Source of the DNA: Chryseobacterium sp.
Lineage (GTDB): Bacteria > Bacteroidota > Bacteroidia > Flavobacteriales > Weeksellaceae
Length of the DNA: 64,000 bases
Assembly (NCBI GenBank): GCA_031277615.1
Contig: JAITMC010000002.1
Location: forward strand, 186,001-250,000
Direction: 5' to 3'
Shown here: positions 1 to 9,738 of the stretch, piece by piece
Layout of the letters: each line of letters starts with the position of its first letter
Numbering within the stretch: the first letter of the stretch is position 1
Notes under the pieces: model-generated
Seen by the model: the letters and a program-made list of their open reading frames with translations, nothing else
Databases searched by the model: none
Told to the model about the DNA's origin: nothing
Program-made: the position numbers and the translations under genes

Positions 1-397
1 TTTTCGGGCACCGCTTTAATTCTCTAAATATAGAAATAATTTCAATAAGAAATAATATTTTTTTAATTTAAATTCATATAATAATGTATAAAATCAATTA
101 ATTAACAAAATATTATTAATTATATTCTCAAATTAATTCCTTTAATAAAGAATTAGACTTTGTTTTGTATTATAGTTTTTATATCACCGAAGCATTAATT
201 GTTATGGATTTTGTTGAGGTGAAACTGAAGACGAAGAAGTATAAACAGTCATGTCTCTCTCGTTCTTTAGCAAATATCGATCTGTACAGCGTCAAAAACT
301 GACGTATTAAAAAAAATAATTCTTTTTTTTATTAAAGTAACGGTAAATAAAAAGCCAGGCAGAATGAACTGTCTGGCTTATTTAATTTAATAGAAAA
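1..397. other. AT-rich intergenic region, no convincing gene
   Basis: No long open frame is visible. A 32-codon ATG frame lies at 204-302 on the plus strand, but it has no recognisable similarity and is probably chance. The terminator of the downstream NRPS-like gene lies at 352-379. The rest is AT-rich and shows nothing further that I can support. Confidence 0.5.
352..379 (-). terminator. Rho-independent terminator of the NRPS-like gene
   Basis: The arms AAGCCAGGCA (352-361) and TGTCTGGCTT (370-379) pair with one G-U pair around a short loop. On the minus strand the hairpin is followed by a T-rich stretch and sits 19 bases past the stop of the gene that ends at 398. Confidence 0.65.
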
Positions 398-3300
398 CTA
401 CGAAACAGGAAGTCCAAGATAGTTTAAATAAGCATCCAGCATTTTCTTATCAAATACCGGTTCTTTAATTCCGGAACCTTCCAGAAATTTAATGACATTG
501 GAACAATCCCATATATACGTATTCTGATAAAGCTCAACGGTAGACAGTCCTTCGTGCATATTATCCCTGAAGAGACTGGTCAGCGGATAAAGTCTGTTTT
601 TGCTGTCATCTTCCCATTGTTTTCTCCATTCTTTGTAAGGAAGGCTTTTCAGGGTAAACGGATAATATTTTTTCATCAATCCGAAGAAATCTTCTAAGGT
701 AAGATTGGTTTCCGGACTTGCAATAAGGTTGAACTTTTTCCCTATTGCCTCTTTATTTCTGGTGATATGCGCCATAGATCTGGTCATATAATCTACAGTA
801 ATCAAGCCTTCCCTTAATTCTGTAAGAGCCGGGTAAGACCGGAATTCCACGCAGTTTTTCACCAATCCGGACCACCATTGATAAGGAGCACTCGCCCCTG
901 TTTCGCTGTGACACATTGCATAGCCCAATCTATAGGTAATGAGCGGTAAACCTTCTTTTGCAGCTAAATCAGCTACAGCTTCCATTACCCATTTACTTCT
1001 TACATAGCCGATATCCTTGCTGACCGACATCAGATTCTGACCAATATCATCAGATTCCAGCATGACTGTTTTTCCCGTGAATAGATGTCCCCAGCTGTAA
1101 ACTGATATGGTAGACAGTAAGGCAAGGCATTTTGTTCTTTCTGCACCCGCAAGTTTTATAATTTCCCTTAAGCCTTCTACATTGGGAGCTTTCATATAGG
1201 AATAAGGTTCTATAAAATTCACAGAACTTCCGGAATGATAAATCAGGTCTGTTTTTTCCGCCAGCATTTTGAATATCTCTTCTGAAAGTCCCAGCGATGG
1301 CTGTGCAAGATCTCCAATGACAGGAATAATTCTCTGTTTCTGATTTTCTTTCTGAGGAATAGCAAACTGTTTAAAGCAACGGTCTATTTTTTCTCGGGCA
1401 TGAAAATCATCCTGAGCCCTTACCAGGCAGTATATATCCGCATCTGTTGTATCTAAAAGCTCCTGCAAAAGGTGAATGCCTACAAATCCGGTAACTCCGG
1501 TTAAGAATATCACTGACGGATTTTCCAGCTGCTGAGGATCAAAACCTCCGGCAAACACGGTTCCCGGAGCAAGATAAACATCCTGCTGCAATTCTACATA
1601 AGGTTCCACATCTTCTACGGGAACGGCTTCTCTTGCTTCTTTAGATCTGATGATCAAAACTTCTGAAAGCTGCTGCAATACCGGATACTGATAGATATCT
1701 CTCAGGTAGACTTTTACATCAAGTCTTCTCTCCAAAGCCACTGCCACGACGGCTACCAACAGTGAGTTTCCTCCAATATCAAAGAAGTTATCTGTTATAT
1801 TGATCACGGGACGTTCCAGCTCCGAAGACCAGATATCTGCTATGATACGTTCAGTTTCATTGGTTGGCGGCTCAAAGGAAACCAGTTCTTTAGCTTCCTG
1901 ATCAGCCAGATCTTTCAGATATTGGGTGTTGGTTTTACCGTTTGCTGTCAGAGGAATGCTGTCGATAAAAACAATCTGGGCAGGAATCATATATCCCGGA
2001 AGCTCTTCCTTCAACTGGTTTCTTACTGAGGCACTATTTTTTCCCGCCCCAGGCTTTGGAACAATAAAAGCGACAAGATATTTATTGCTTCCTGCGGTAT
2101 CTTTTGTGATGACCACAGCTTCCTGAACGTCTTCCTGCCGGGCAAGAGTACGTTCCACCTCTCCCAGTTCCACCCGGAAACCACGGATTTTCACCTGGTT
2201 ATCCGCTCTTGACAGGAATTCGATGTCTCCATCCGGAAGCCATCTTACCAGATCTCCGGTGCGGTATAATTTTTCTTCTTTTATAAAAGGATTGGTGATG
2301 AATTTTTCAGCGGTGAGCTCTTCATTATTCAGGTAACCCTTAGCCAGGAGATCTCCGGCAATGTATAATTCACCGACAGCTCCTACCGGCATCAGTTCCA
2401 TGTTTTCATTTAAAACATAGGCCTTGGCATTTGCTATGGGTTTTCCTATTGAGGACACATATTTTCCTCCAACATCTTTAACTTTTCTGAAGGTTGCATA
2501 TACTGTACATTCGGTAGGACCATAATAATCGACCAGTTCATAGCTTAATTCCGTGGTGAGTACCGGCTTCAGCTTTTCGCCTCCTGTAAAGAGGTATTTC
2601 AGCTTCAGATCAGTATAATTCCGGGTATGCTCCACTACCGCAGGCGCCAGAACAGAAGGAACGAAGCCATGGGTAATCCGGTTTCTTCTGTAATAATCTA
2701 CCAAAGCGGAAGCCGCTGTTCTCTCTTCATTTTCTGCCATGAAAACGGTTGCTCCGGAAGTAAGGGCAGACCAGATTTCCCATACGGAAATATCGAAGGC
2801 CAGTCCTGCGACAATGGTCAGCCGTGAGGTATGATCTACATGAAAATGGTGGTTGTGCCATGTTACCAGATGCTGAATCGCCTGATGGGTTATCATTACT
2901 CCTTTAGGCTTCCCGGTAGATCCTGAAGTATAAATGGTATAGGCCAGTGCATTCCGGTGAATTTCAGTTCCCGGTTGTTCAGAAGAATAGGATTCAAAAT
3001 CCTTTATTGTATTCAAATGAAATATTTCCGTTTTTTCATTTTCCGGTAAAAGCCCGCCAAGATGAGAATTGGTGATGATCATTTCTGCGGAAGTATCTGA
3101 AAGAATATATTCCACTCTTTTCGCCGGATATGCCGGATCTATAGGAACATAGGCAGCTCCTGTCTTCAGAATTCCAAGAATGGCTACGGCCCATTCAAGG
3201 GAACGGTCAAGCCATACGGGAACAAATTTACCTTCTTTTATTCCTTTACTGATTAACTGATTGGCAAGCTGATTACTTTCCAGGTCCAGTTCTTTATACG

Positions 3301-3505
3301 TGATGGTCTGATCCTGAAATACCACTGCCATATGGTCAGGATAACGTTCAGCCTGCTTTCTGAAAAGGGAAACCAGGGTTTCTTCCTGTTTGTAATCCCA
3401 GCCGGTTTTATTGAAGTCATTTAAAAGTTTTTCTCTGTCTCCTGAAGACAACAATACGGCGGTGCCCAATGAGTGATTTTCTAATGTTGGTGTAGAGTTT
3501 GACAT
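398..3505 (-). CDS. NRPS-like adenylation-carrier-thioester reductase protein
   Basis: A 1035-residue stand-alone module. The adenylation domain (about residues 40-530) has the core motifs YTSGSTGKPKG (near 190), YYGPTE, YRTGD and the lysine region near 440. A carrier domain follows with the phosphopantetheine serine in FFDIGGNSLL (near 580). A C-terminal NAD(P)H-dependent reductase begins with TGVTGFVG (near 665) and has a YVRSK catalytic pair. The expected reaction is ATP-dependent activation of an amino or other carboxylic acid, thioester tethering and reductive release as aldehyde or alcohol. The substrate cannot be read by eye. There is no condensation domain and no obvious partner gene nearby, so it resembles carboxylic acid reductases or alpha-aminoadipate reductase-like enzymes. 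A hairpin terminator follows at 352-379. Confidence 0.9.
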   Translation of the reverse strand: MSNSTPTLENHSLGTAVLLSSGDREKLLNDFNKTGWDYKQEETLVSLFRKQAERYPDHMAVVFQDQTITYKELDLESNQLANQLISKGIKEGKFVPVWLDRSLEWAVAILGILKTGAAYVPIDPAYPAKRVEYILSDTSAEMIITNSHLGGLLPENEKTEIFHLNTIKDFESYSSEQPGTEIHRNALAYTIYTSGSTGKPKGVMITHQAIQHLVTWHNHHFHVDHTSRLTIVAGLAFDISVWEIWSALTSGATVFMAENEERTAASALVDYYRRNRITHGFVPSVLAPAVVEHTRNYTDLKLKYLFTGGEKLKPVLTTELSYELVDYYGPTECTVYATFRKVKDVGGKYVSSIGKPIANAKAYVLNENMELMPVGAVGELYIAGDLLAKGYLNNEELTAEKFITNPFIKEEKLYRTGDLVRWLPDGDIEFLSRADNQVKIRGFRVELGEVERTLARQEDVQEAVVITKDTAGSNKYLVAFIVPKPGAGKNSASVRNQLKEELPGYMIPAQIVFIDSIPLTANGKTNTQYLKDLADQEAKELVSFEPPTNETERIIADIWSSELERPVINITDNFFDIGGNSLLVAVVAVALERRLDVKVYLRDIYQYPVLQQLSEVLIIRSKEAREAVPVEDVEPYVELQQDVYLAPGTVFAGGFDPQQLENPSVIFLTGVTGFVGIHLLQELLDTTDADIYCLVRAQDDFHAREKIDRCFKQFAIPQKENQKQRIIPVIGDLAQPSLGLSEEIFKMLAEKTDLIYHSGSSVNFIEPYSYMKAPNVEGLREIIKLAGAERTKCLALLSTISVYSWGHLFTGKTVMLESDDIGQNLMSVSKDIGYVRSKWVMEAVADLAAKEGLPLITYRLGYAMCHSETGASAPYQWWSGLVKNCVEFRSYPALTELREGLITVDYMTRSMAHITRNKEAIGKKFNLIASPETNLTLEDFFGLMKKYYPFTLKSLPYKEWRKQWEDDSKNRLYPLTSLFRDNMHEGLSTVELYQNTYIWDCSNVIKFLEGSGIKEPVFDKKMLDAYLNYLGLPVS

Positions 3506-4103
3506 AATAATAATGTAATTAGGTTAAAAGTTTATTATATTTCCATCTTCTGTAAGCACACCTATATACCTGCAATCATCTGTAAATATTAACATTACTT
3601 CTGTTTTTATTTTTCAATAACAGAATGCAGGAAATAAGCACAGCTGACGGAAGTCAATGTGGTATGAGACAGATAATCAGGTAAACGGTAACTGAAGAGG
3701 AAGGCAGATGATCTGTTCGGGCGAACAGAACTATAAATAAGGAAAAGTCCTATTTATTACTTACAAGAAAAAGGTAAAAAGAGGTTTATTCTCTTTCTTT
3801 TGTGATTGATAATTTGAATGTCATAATGTAATATTTTTAATAAATTGGCAATCAAATTTAACATAATATTTAAAATACAATGTTACATAATTACAATATT
3901 ATCTCTCAAAAGGGATTTAAAATATATAAAATCTTGGACTGAGTTTTAATGGATGGATGATGGAAGCATGGTGATGGAAGTTACTTTCGGTTATCAATAA
4001 TAATACGCCCCCATGTTATTCAATTATCTGAATAAAGAGAACGAAGTATCCTATATGACCTCCATAACCTCCCTCTTCCAGCACCCAGCATCCAAACATC
4101 AAA
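3506..4103. other. Intergenic region upstream of the NRPS-like gene
   Basis: About 600 bases between the start of the NRPS-like gene and the 3' end of comM. It must contain the NRPS-like promoter, but I found no clear TTG/TAnnTTTG pair. The open frame starting at 4013 on the plus strand is antisense to comM and is not credible. Confidence 0.4.
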
Positions 4104-4782
4104 TCATCCATTCCAGAATTCACGGTCTAAACTCCGATACTGTATTGCTTCAGAAATATGATGGGAAAGGATATTTTCGGATGCTTCCAGGTCAGCGATG
4201 GTACGTGCTACTTTCAGAATCCTGTCGTATGCTCTTGCTGAAAGGTTGAGTTTTTCCATAGCCAGTTTTATAAGGTTGAAAGATGTTTCATCCAGTTCGC
4301 AGAATGCTTCAATTTCCCGCGGTCCGATCTGTGCGTTACTGCTGATATTAAGGTTTTGATATCTTTCATTCTGAATTTCTCTTGCCTTCAGCACCCGCTC
4401 CCGGATTTCTTTACTTTTTTCGCCCTTTCTCTTTTCGGAAAGCTGCTCAAATTCCACTTTCTGAACTTCAATATGAATATCAATCCGGTCTAAAAGCGGT
4501 CCGGAAAGTTTACTCATATACCGCTGCATTTCATAAACGGAAGAGGTATTGTTGGGATCATCGGGAAAGAAACCACTCGGACTGGGATTCATGGAAGCCA
4601 CCAGCATAAAGCTTGCGGGATAATTTACCGTAAACCGGGCCCTTGAAATGGTTACTTCACGGTCTTCCAAAGGCTGCCGCATCACTTCAAGCACTGTCCG
4701 CTTGAATTCAGGCATTTCATCCAGAAATAAAACGCCGTTGTGAGCCAGTGAGATTTCTCCGGGCTGCGGATAGCTTCCCCCA
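4104..4782 (-). pseudogene. comM: comM/yifB 3' part, cut by the transposon
   Basis: This encodes the C-terminal ~225 residues of the YifB/ComM Mg-chelatase-like AAA+ protein. It includes the GGSYPQPGEISLAHNGVLFLDE Walker B region, the helicase-like core and the C-terminal domain ending at 4104. ComM is a hexameric helicase that helps branch migration during natural transformation. The gene is split: the 5' part lies at 36246-37107, and together the parts give about 512 codons, the family's normal size. Transposon-end DNA (4783-4829) happens to extend the frame upstream by 16 codons with an ATG, so a truncated product could in principle be made. It would lack the N-terminal domain and Walker A, so loss of function is expected. 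Confidence 0.93.
4778..4782. repeat. Target site duplication, left copy (CCCCA)
   Basis: CCCCA immediately precedes the TGT end of the element and recurs at 36246-36250 just after its ACA end. Removing the element and one copy restores an uninterrupted comM frame (GGT GGG GGA AGC on the coding strand). Five bases is the Tn7 family duplication length. Confidence 0.92.
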
Positions 4783-4871
4783 TGTATATTTGCAAAGTAA
4801 ATGCAAAATACAATGGAGAAATTGCCCATATTCGCACTTACTTTGTATATTTTTTCGCAAAGTACGTGCGA
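4783..4871. repeat. Left transposon end with TnsB-type binding repeats
   Basis: Three related repeats are visible: TTTGCAAAGTAAATGC at 4789-4804, an inverted copy TTCGCACTTACTTTGTA at 4831-4847, and TTCGCAAAGTACGTGCGA at 4854-4871. The shared core is GCAAAGTAnrTGC. The second and third copies face each other and form an imperfect palindrome just upstream of tnsA (4895), so TnsB binding could also control the tns promoter, as is known for Tn7. Confidence 0.8.
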
Positions 4872-4894
4872 CCAATTTTAAATTCTTATCTTAG

Positions 4895-5599
4895 ATGGTA
4901 CCAATCATACAAAATAAGGTGAGAAAAATTGGCTTAAAACATAGCTCACTATCTGGAAGCTTTTTCAGTGCTAAAACCAATAAAGAGGTTCAGTTTGAAT
5001 CCTCTCTGGAAAGAGATTTTATATTTCTACTTGAGATGGATTGGATTATTGAATCTTATCATGAGCAGCCAGTTACTATATATTACTCAGACTCTGAAGG
5101 AAAACAACGTTCTTACACTCCTGACTTTTTATTTTATTGGCACTATCGGTTTGCGTCCAATGGAGCAAAACCATTACTTGTCGAAATAAAATATAAAGAA
5201 GATCTAGGAAAGAACTCGGTGATTTATCAACCCAAATTCAAAGCCGCTGAGGAATTTTGTGAAACGAATGGTTATGAATTTAAAGTTCTTACTGAAGAGG
5301 ATATCAGAACTGAATATCTTGAAAATTGTAAATTCTTATACAGATATAAGAAGAATACTTTTGATCATCAACATCCGGACATACAGCTCATCCTAAAAAC
5401 CATGTGTGATTTGCAATGTACAACACCAAGAGAGCTTATTCAGGTTTGTGCAAGAGATAAATATAAACAGATGGAACTCATATATTACATGTGGTATATG
5501 GTTTCAATAAATATCATCAGGTGTATTTGGGAGCAACCACTAACAATGGATTCTGCAATTTGGCTTGATGAGCTATATGAAAATTCTTATCCAAAATGA
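4895..5599 (+). CDS. tnsA: TnsA transposon endonuclease
   Basis: A 234-residue protein with the TnsA core. The residues ESSLERD, TPDF and LVEIKYK supply the E, D and ExK metal ligands of the restriction-endonuclease-like fold. The C-terminal half has the helical domain that contacts TnsC in Tn7. In Tn7, TnsA cuts the 5' ends of the transposon while TnsB cuts the 3' ends, giving cut-and-paste movement; the intact active site predicts the same here. It is the first gene inside the left end, and its stop overlaps the tnsB start (ATGA). Length and position match the family. Confidence 0.92.
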   Translation: MVPIIQNKVRKIGLKHSSLSGSFFSAKTNKEVQFESSLERDFIFLLEMDWIIESYHEQPVTIYYSDSEGKQRSYTPDFLFYWHYRFASNGAKPLLVEIKYKEDLGKNSVIYQPKFKAAEEFCETNGYEFKVLTEEDIRTEYLENCKFLYRYKKNTFDHQHPDIQLILKTMCDLQCTTPRELIQVCARDKYKQMELIYYMWYMVSINIIRCIWEQPLTMDSAIWLDELYENSYPK

Positions 5600-7512
5600 A
5601 ACAGGAAATTTTTTATCTGAATGTTGGTCAGCAAATAACTTATAATGATATTCCATGTATTATCATTAGAAATATTGATATTAAGCGTGTAAGTATTGAG
5701 GAAATAGAAAGCGGTATAATACATACGGTTAATATCGGTGACATCTCTCCCGCTGATCCTCAACAGGAATCTAATAATAGAGATATGCTTGATTTTACAG
5801 ATAAAGAATGGAAAAAGGCGCAGGAAAGATTTCAGATTATCCGTCCGGTTCTTGAGAATCGAGGAGACTTAAAAATTGTTGAAAGAGCAGCAAAAGAAGC
5901 TAAAGTTGATAAAGCAACTATTTATAGATGGATTAGCCGTTATGAACAAACTGGAAGCATAGGTTCAATACTTGGTAAAAAGAAAAACGGTGGCCGGGGG
6001 AAATCACGACTATCTCCAGAGCAAGAAGAAATAATAAAGAAATGTATTACCGAAATATACTTAACTTCCCTTAGGAAATCTATCAATTATCTTATTAGAG
6101 CGATTGCGTTTGAATGTAATAAATTGGGTATACAAATGCCACACTCTACGACCATAAGAAGACGAATCAATGAAATTTCAGAAGAGGAAAAGGTAAAGCA
6201 ACGTTATGGCAAAAAAGTTTCTGATAATAAATTCAGACCAATTCGTGGAAATTTTCCGCATGCCCATTATCCATTATCAGTTGTACAGATTGACCATACC
6301 CCTGTAGACATAATACTCGTCGATGAAATATTTCGTCAACCTTTTAACAAACCATATTTAACTGTTGCCATTGATGTTTACAGCCGAATGATTTTAGGAA
6401 TCAATATTTCATTTGACCCACCGGGAGCCATGGGAACTGGACTCTGTATTTCAAATGCCATTTTAGGAAAGGAAACATATCTTCACAAGCTGGGGGTTGA
6501 GGGCTCATGGGGATGCTGGGGAGTAATGGAGACTATTCACGTTGATAATGCCAAGGAATTCAGAGGAATTATGCTTAAAAAAGCATGTGAAAATTATGGA
6601 ATTAATCTTGAATTCCGCCCTGTTGCAACTCCCCATTATGGAGGACATATCGAAAGATTCCTAGGTTCATTTTCAAAAGCCGTACATGATCTTCCAGGCA
6701 CAACATTCTCAAACATTCAGGAACGTTCAACTTATAAATCTGAAAAACACGCTTCATTCACATTGGCGGAGTTTGAGAAATGGATGGTCACTTATATAGT
6801 CAATGTGTATCATAAAACTGTACATTCAGGAATTGGAATGACTCCTGAAGAAAAATATATTGATGGAATATTTGGCAATAATGAAACGAAAGGCATGGGA
6901 TTACCCCCACGTTTTCATGATGAAAGAAAGGTCAGGCTGGATTTTATGCCTTATTTAGAGCGAACAATTCAGGCATCAGGAATTGTTATAGATCATATAC
7001 ATTATTACGATGAAGTTCTAAGAAAATATATTAACGTTCCCAATAAAAGTAAGAACTTAAGAAAATATTCTTTTAGAAGAAATCCCAAGGACATCAGTGT
7101 CATTTATTTCTTTGATCCTGATCTTAATGAATATTTTGAGATACCTTATAGAGATACCCGTTACCCTCCTATGTCAGTGTGGGAATATAGAGCTGCAGTA
7201 AAAAAATGGAAAGAGGATAATACCGGAATTATTAATGAGGCGCATATATTTGAAAGCTATAAAAAGCTGGAAGAAATTGAGTTAAAAGCCATTAAGGCAA
7301 CAAAAAAACTCTCCAAAAATTCCAGAAGGATGATAACAAAAGAATTTATGGGCAAAGAAGTATTCCTGGAAGATATTACAAAAATTAATAATGAATTGGA
7401 ATTATCCAGAGCAAGTAAAAGCCAAAATTTGGAAACCGGAGAGATTAACTTTGAAAACGAATTAAAATTAAAACCATTTGAAAACTTAGATGATGAAGCA
7501 TTTGACAACTAA
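5596..7512 (+). CDS. tnsB: TnsB DDE transposase
   Basis: A 638-residue retroviral-integrase-type transposase. N-terminal helix-turn-helix segments include KATIYRWISRYEQTGS (about residues 108-123). The rve catalytic core has the aspartates in VVQIDHTPVD and HVDNAKEF and the glutamate in GGHIERFLG. A mu-type C-terminal barrel and a tail that would contact TnsC follow. It binds the end repeats and performs 3' end cleavage and strand transfer. The start overlaps the tnsA stop by four bases and the end overlaps tnsC by 23 bases, indicating translational coupling. All catalytic residues appear present, so the element may still be mobile. Confidence 0.94.
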   Translation: MKQEIFYLNVGQQITYNDIPCIIIRNIDIKRVSIEEIESGIIHTVNIGDISPADPQQESNNRDMLDFTDKEWKKAQERFQIIRPVLENRGDLKIVERAAKEAKVDKATIYRWISRYEQTGSIGSILGKKKNGGRGKSRLSPEQEEIIKKCITEIYLTSLRKSINYLIRAIAFECNKLGIQMPHSTTIRRRINEISEEEKVKQRYGKKVSDNKFRPIRGNFPHAHYPLSVVQIDHTPVDIILVDEIFRQPFNKPYLTVAIDVYSRMILGINISFDPPGAMGTGLCISNAILGKETYLHKLGVEGSWGCWGVMETIHVDNAKEFRGIMLKKACENYGINLEFRPVATPHYGGHIERFLGSFSKAVHDLPGTTFSNIQERSTYKSEKHASFTLAEFEKWMVTYIVNVYHKTVHSGIGMTPEEKYIDGIFGNNETKGMGLPPRFHDERKVRLDFMPYLERTIQASGIVIDHIHYYDEVLRKYINVPNKSKNLRKYSFRRNPKDISVIYFFDPDLNEYFEIPYRDTRYPPMSVWEYRAAVKKWKEDNTGIINEAHIFESYKKLEEIELKAIKATKKLSKNSRRMITKEFMGKEVFLEDITKINNELELSRASKSQNLETGEINFENELKLKPFENLDDEAFDN

Positions 7513-8389
7513 AACCAAAGAACTTGTTTTAAGTGGAAGCTTAGAAGAAAAAATCTTTCATTTAAGAAAACAAAAATGGATTCCTTATCCTAATGCTGAT
7601 AAAATATTAGCAAAACTTGAAGACCTTAAGGGTTATCCAACTGTAGATAGAGTGAATAATTTATTGATTGTTGGAGAAACAAATAATGGAAAAACAGCAT
7701 TGATTAATAGATTCTATAAAAAAAACAATCCATACATCCGAGAAGGAGAATATGATAGTGTTATCGCTCCTGTGCTTGTTGTACAAGCTCCATCAGAACC
7801 TGATAAAAAAAGTTTTTACAATAGAATTCTGCAAATACTTAATGCACCAATAATAAAGAGCGAAAGTCCTGATACCAAGCAAAGAAGAGTTATTTCATTG
7901 TTTAAAAAGCTGGAAGTAAAAATAATTATCATTGATGAAATACATCATGTTCTTGCCGGAAGCCCTCTTAAACAACGAGTATTCCTGAATGATTTAAAAG
8001 AACTCAGTAATGAATTGAAAATTCCAATCATATGTGTTGGAATTCGTGATGCATTTAATGTCATTCAATCGGATGCCCAACTCGCCAATAGGTTTGAAAC
8101 AGTAACATTGGAAAGATGGAAAATGAATGAGGCATACTTACAGTTCCTAGTAAACTACGAAGCCCTTCTTCCTCTTGAAAAGCCATCATATCTTGCTGAG
8201 AATTCAATAGCTTCAAAAATACTGGCAATGTCAGATGGGTTAGTTGGTGAAATCTGTACTATCCTGATAAGATCTGCAGAACTTGCACTGAAAAGTGGTT
8301 TAAACAAAATTGATCATAAAATCTTGGATAATATCGAATATGTTTCCCCTGAAGACAGAAAGAAAGTCCTCAGAAGAGCTAATTTATAA
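7490..8389 (+). CDS. tnsC: TnsC AAA+ regulator ATPase
   Basis: A 299-residue AAA+ ATPase with Walker A in GETNNGKTAL and Walker B in IIIIDEIHH. It is of the shorter TniB/TnsC size. In this family TnsC forms a filament or ring on DNA that links the target selector (TniQ) to the TnsA-TnsB transposase and provides target immunity. The first in-frame start overlaps the end of tnsB; a second ATG three bases later is equally possible. Its TAA stop shares a base with the tniQ ATG (TAATG), keeping the operon tightly coupled. Confidence 0.92.
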   Translation: MMKHLTTKTKELVLSGSLEEKIFHLRKQKWIPYPNADKILAKLEDLKGYPTVDRVNNLLIVGETNNGKTALINRFYKKNNPYIREGEYDSVIAPVLVVQAPSEPDKKSFYNRILQILNAPIIKSESPDTKQRRVISLFKKLEVKIIIIDEIHHVLAGSPLKQRVFLNDLKELSNELKIPIICVGIRDAFNVIQSDAQLANRFETVTLERWKMNEAYLQFLVNYEALLPLEKPSYLAENSIASKILAMSDGLVGEICTILIRSAELALKSGLNKIDHKILDNIEYVSPEDRKKVLRRANL

Positions 8390-9356
8390 TGCCATACATC
8401 CATACATTAAATAAAAATATATGGGCACATTATATTCCACCATATCAGGATGAATTGTTCACAAGCTGGTTTCTTAGACTTTCGCAAGCCCATGAAGTAA
8501 AAAGCCATTCGTTTGGAAAATATTATTTTAAAGATCAACAATTCTGGAACCGAGATGTAGATAACATGCCTACAGATTACTTAAAAAAAGTAATATTTGA
8601 TAATTCACCTTTGGAGTATACTGCCATTAACAATCTATTTTTAAGTAATTATCAAAGTATGTTATTTGAAAATCACAATCCAAACGGTTTTACCTCTGGA
8701 ATACTTCCATTAGGCATTGCTCATAGAAAGCGTAAGAATAATGGACTTTTATATTGTCCAATATGCTTAAAAAAAAAGCTTATTACAAAAAACAATGGAG
8801 GTTATTAATTTCTTATGTATGCTGTGATTGTGAAGTTCTTTTACGAGATTGCTGCACCAAATGTTATAATCCTATAACTTTTCACCGATTAGAACAGGGT
8901 AATAAAAAAATAATCAAGATTCAATCACTAAATTTATGCTCGTTTTGTGATTATGATTTAACTCAAGATTTTGATAAGGCAAACAAAAATCAAATTGCAA
9001 ATCAGATAAAAATATACCAAATATTAGAACAAGGATATTCTAAGAATATGCATTACAGTTTCTCTTACTTCTACCTCCTTCAAAATATCATGACTCTTTT
9101 ATCACGAAAACATCAAGTTTGGGGAAGGCTACGAGAGGCATGTGAATTTGAATTTGGTACTCTGCCAGAAATAAATAAAAATTTTACAACCTGGTCTATT
9201 GAAGATCGTATTCCTATTTTCGAAATAGCATGTAAAATCATTAAAGATTATTCTTTTCTAAGATACCTGATTATCACTTATAACCTTAGACTAAGTGAAT
9301 TTAAAAAGGATCATATACTTCCATATTCATTTGAAGCAATATTCAAAAATATTTAA
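8389..9356 (+). CDS. tniQ: TniQ target selector, split by a -1 frame change
   Basis: The first frame (8389-8778 and on to a stop at 8808) gives an N-terminal TniQ domain with PPYQDELFTSWFLRLS and the first zinc-finger pair CPIC. The rest is in the -1 frame and continues to 9356 with CCDCE, CCTKC and CSFC. Together they make a normal ~324-residue TniQ. The change falls at nine A followed by G (8769-8778), which contains A_AAA_AAG in the reading phase of the first frame, a classic bacterial -1 slippage site. Either the protein is made by ribosomal or transcriptional slippage, or one A has been lost and the gene is broken. By analogy with TniQ/TnsD it would direct insertion, here presumably to comM. 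Confidence 0.85.
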
Positions 9357-9540
9357 TTATAACAAACTCGATTTTTATATAGACGAATATCATGATATTA
9401 TATAGCTGAACATACATTCAAAGCACTCCAATCTAAAAAATATAATATTCGCAATAAATATTATGAATATTATGAATATTACATAAAAACTAACTCAACT
9501 AACCGTACATACCAAGTATTTACACGGTTAAACGTGAAAT

Positions 9541-9570
9541 TTGCAATTTGAAAGAAAATATTTATATTTG
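9541..9570 (+). promoter_or_regulatory. Flavobacterial promoter, TTG-N19-TATATTTG
   Basis: TTG at 9541-9543 and TATATTTG at 9563-9570 are 19 bases apart, a very good match to the Bacteroidetes promoter consensus. Transcription would start near 9577, leaving a ~160-base leader before the gene at 9739. Confidence 0.65.
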
Positions 9571-9576
9571 CGTTTA

Positions 9577-9738
9577 TGACTTAAAAAAAGAGAATCTATT
9601 AGAAAGGAGAAATAAAAAATCCGTTAGTACCTTCGAAATACAATAACGGACTTATAGCTTAGTAAAATATTGGTAAAGGAAATTCTTTTATCCGATCCCT
9701 TATTTTCTATAGCAAATATAAAAATTTATTAATTAATA
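9577..9738 (+). other. Long structured leader or small RNA candidate
   Basis: Between the promoter and the next start codon lies a 160-base untranslated stretch. TCCGTTA (9620-9626) and TAACGGA (9644-9650) form a perfect 7-bp stem. I recognise no riboswitch class. The remaining intergenic part (9357-9540) is AT-rich and holds nothing else that I can identify. Confidence 0.3.

Noticed and set aside
4013-4249. 78-residue plus-strand frame
   Set aside because: It lies antisense over the end of comM and shows no protein-like features.
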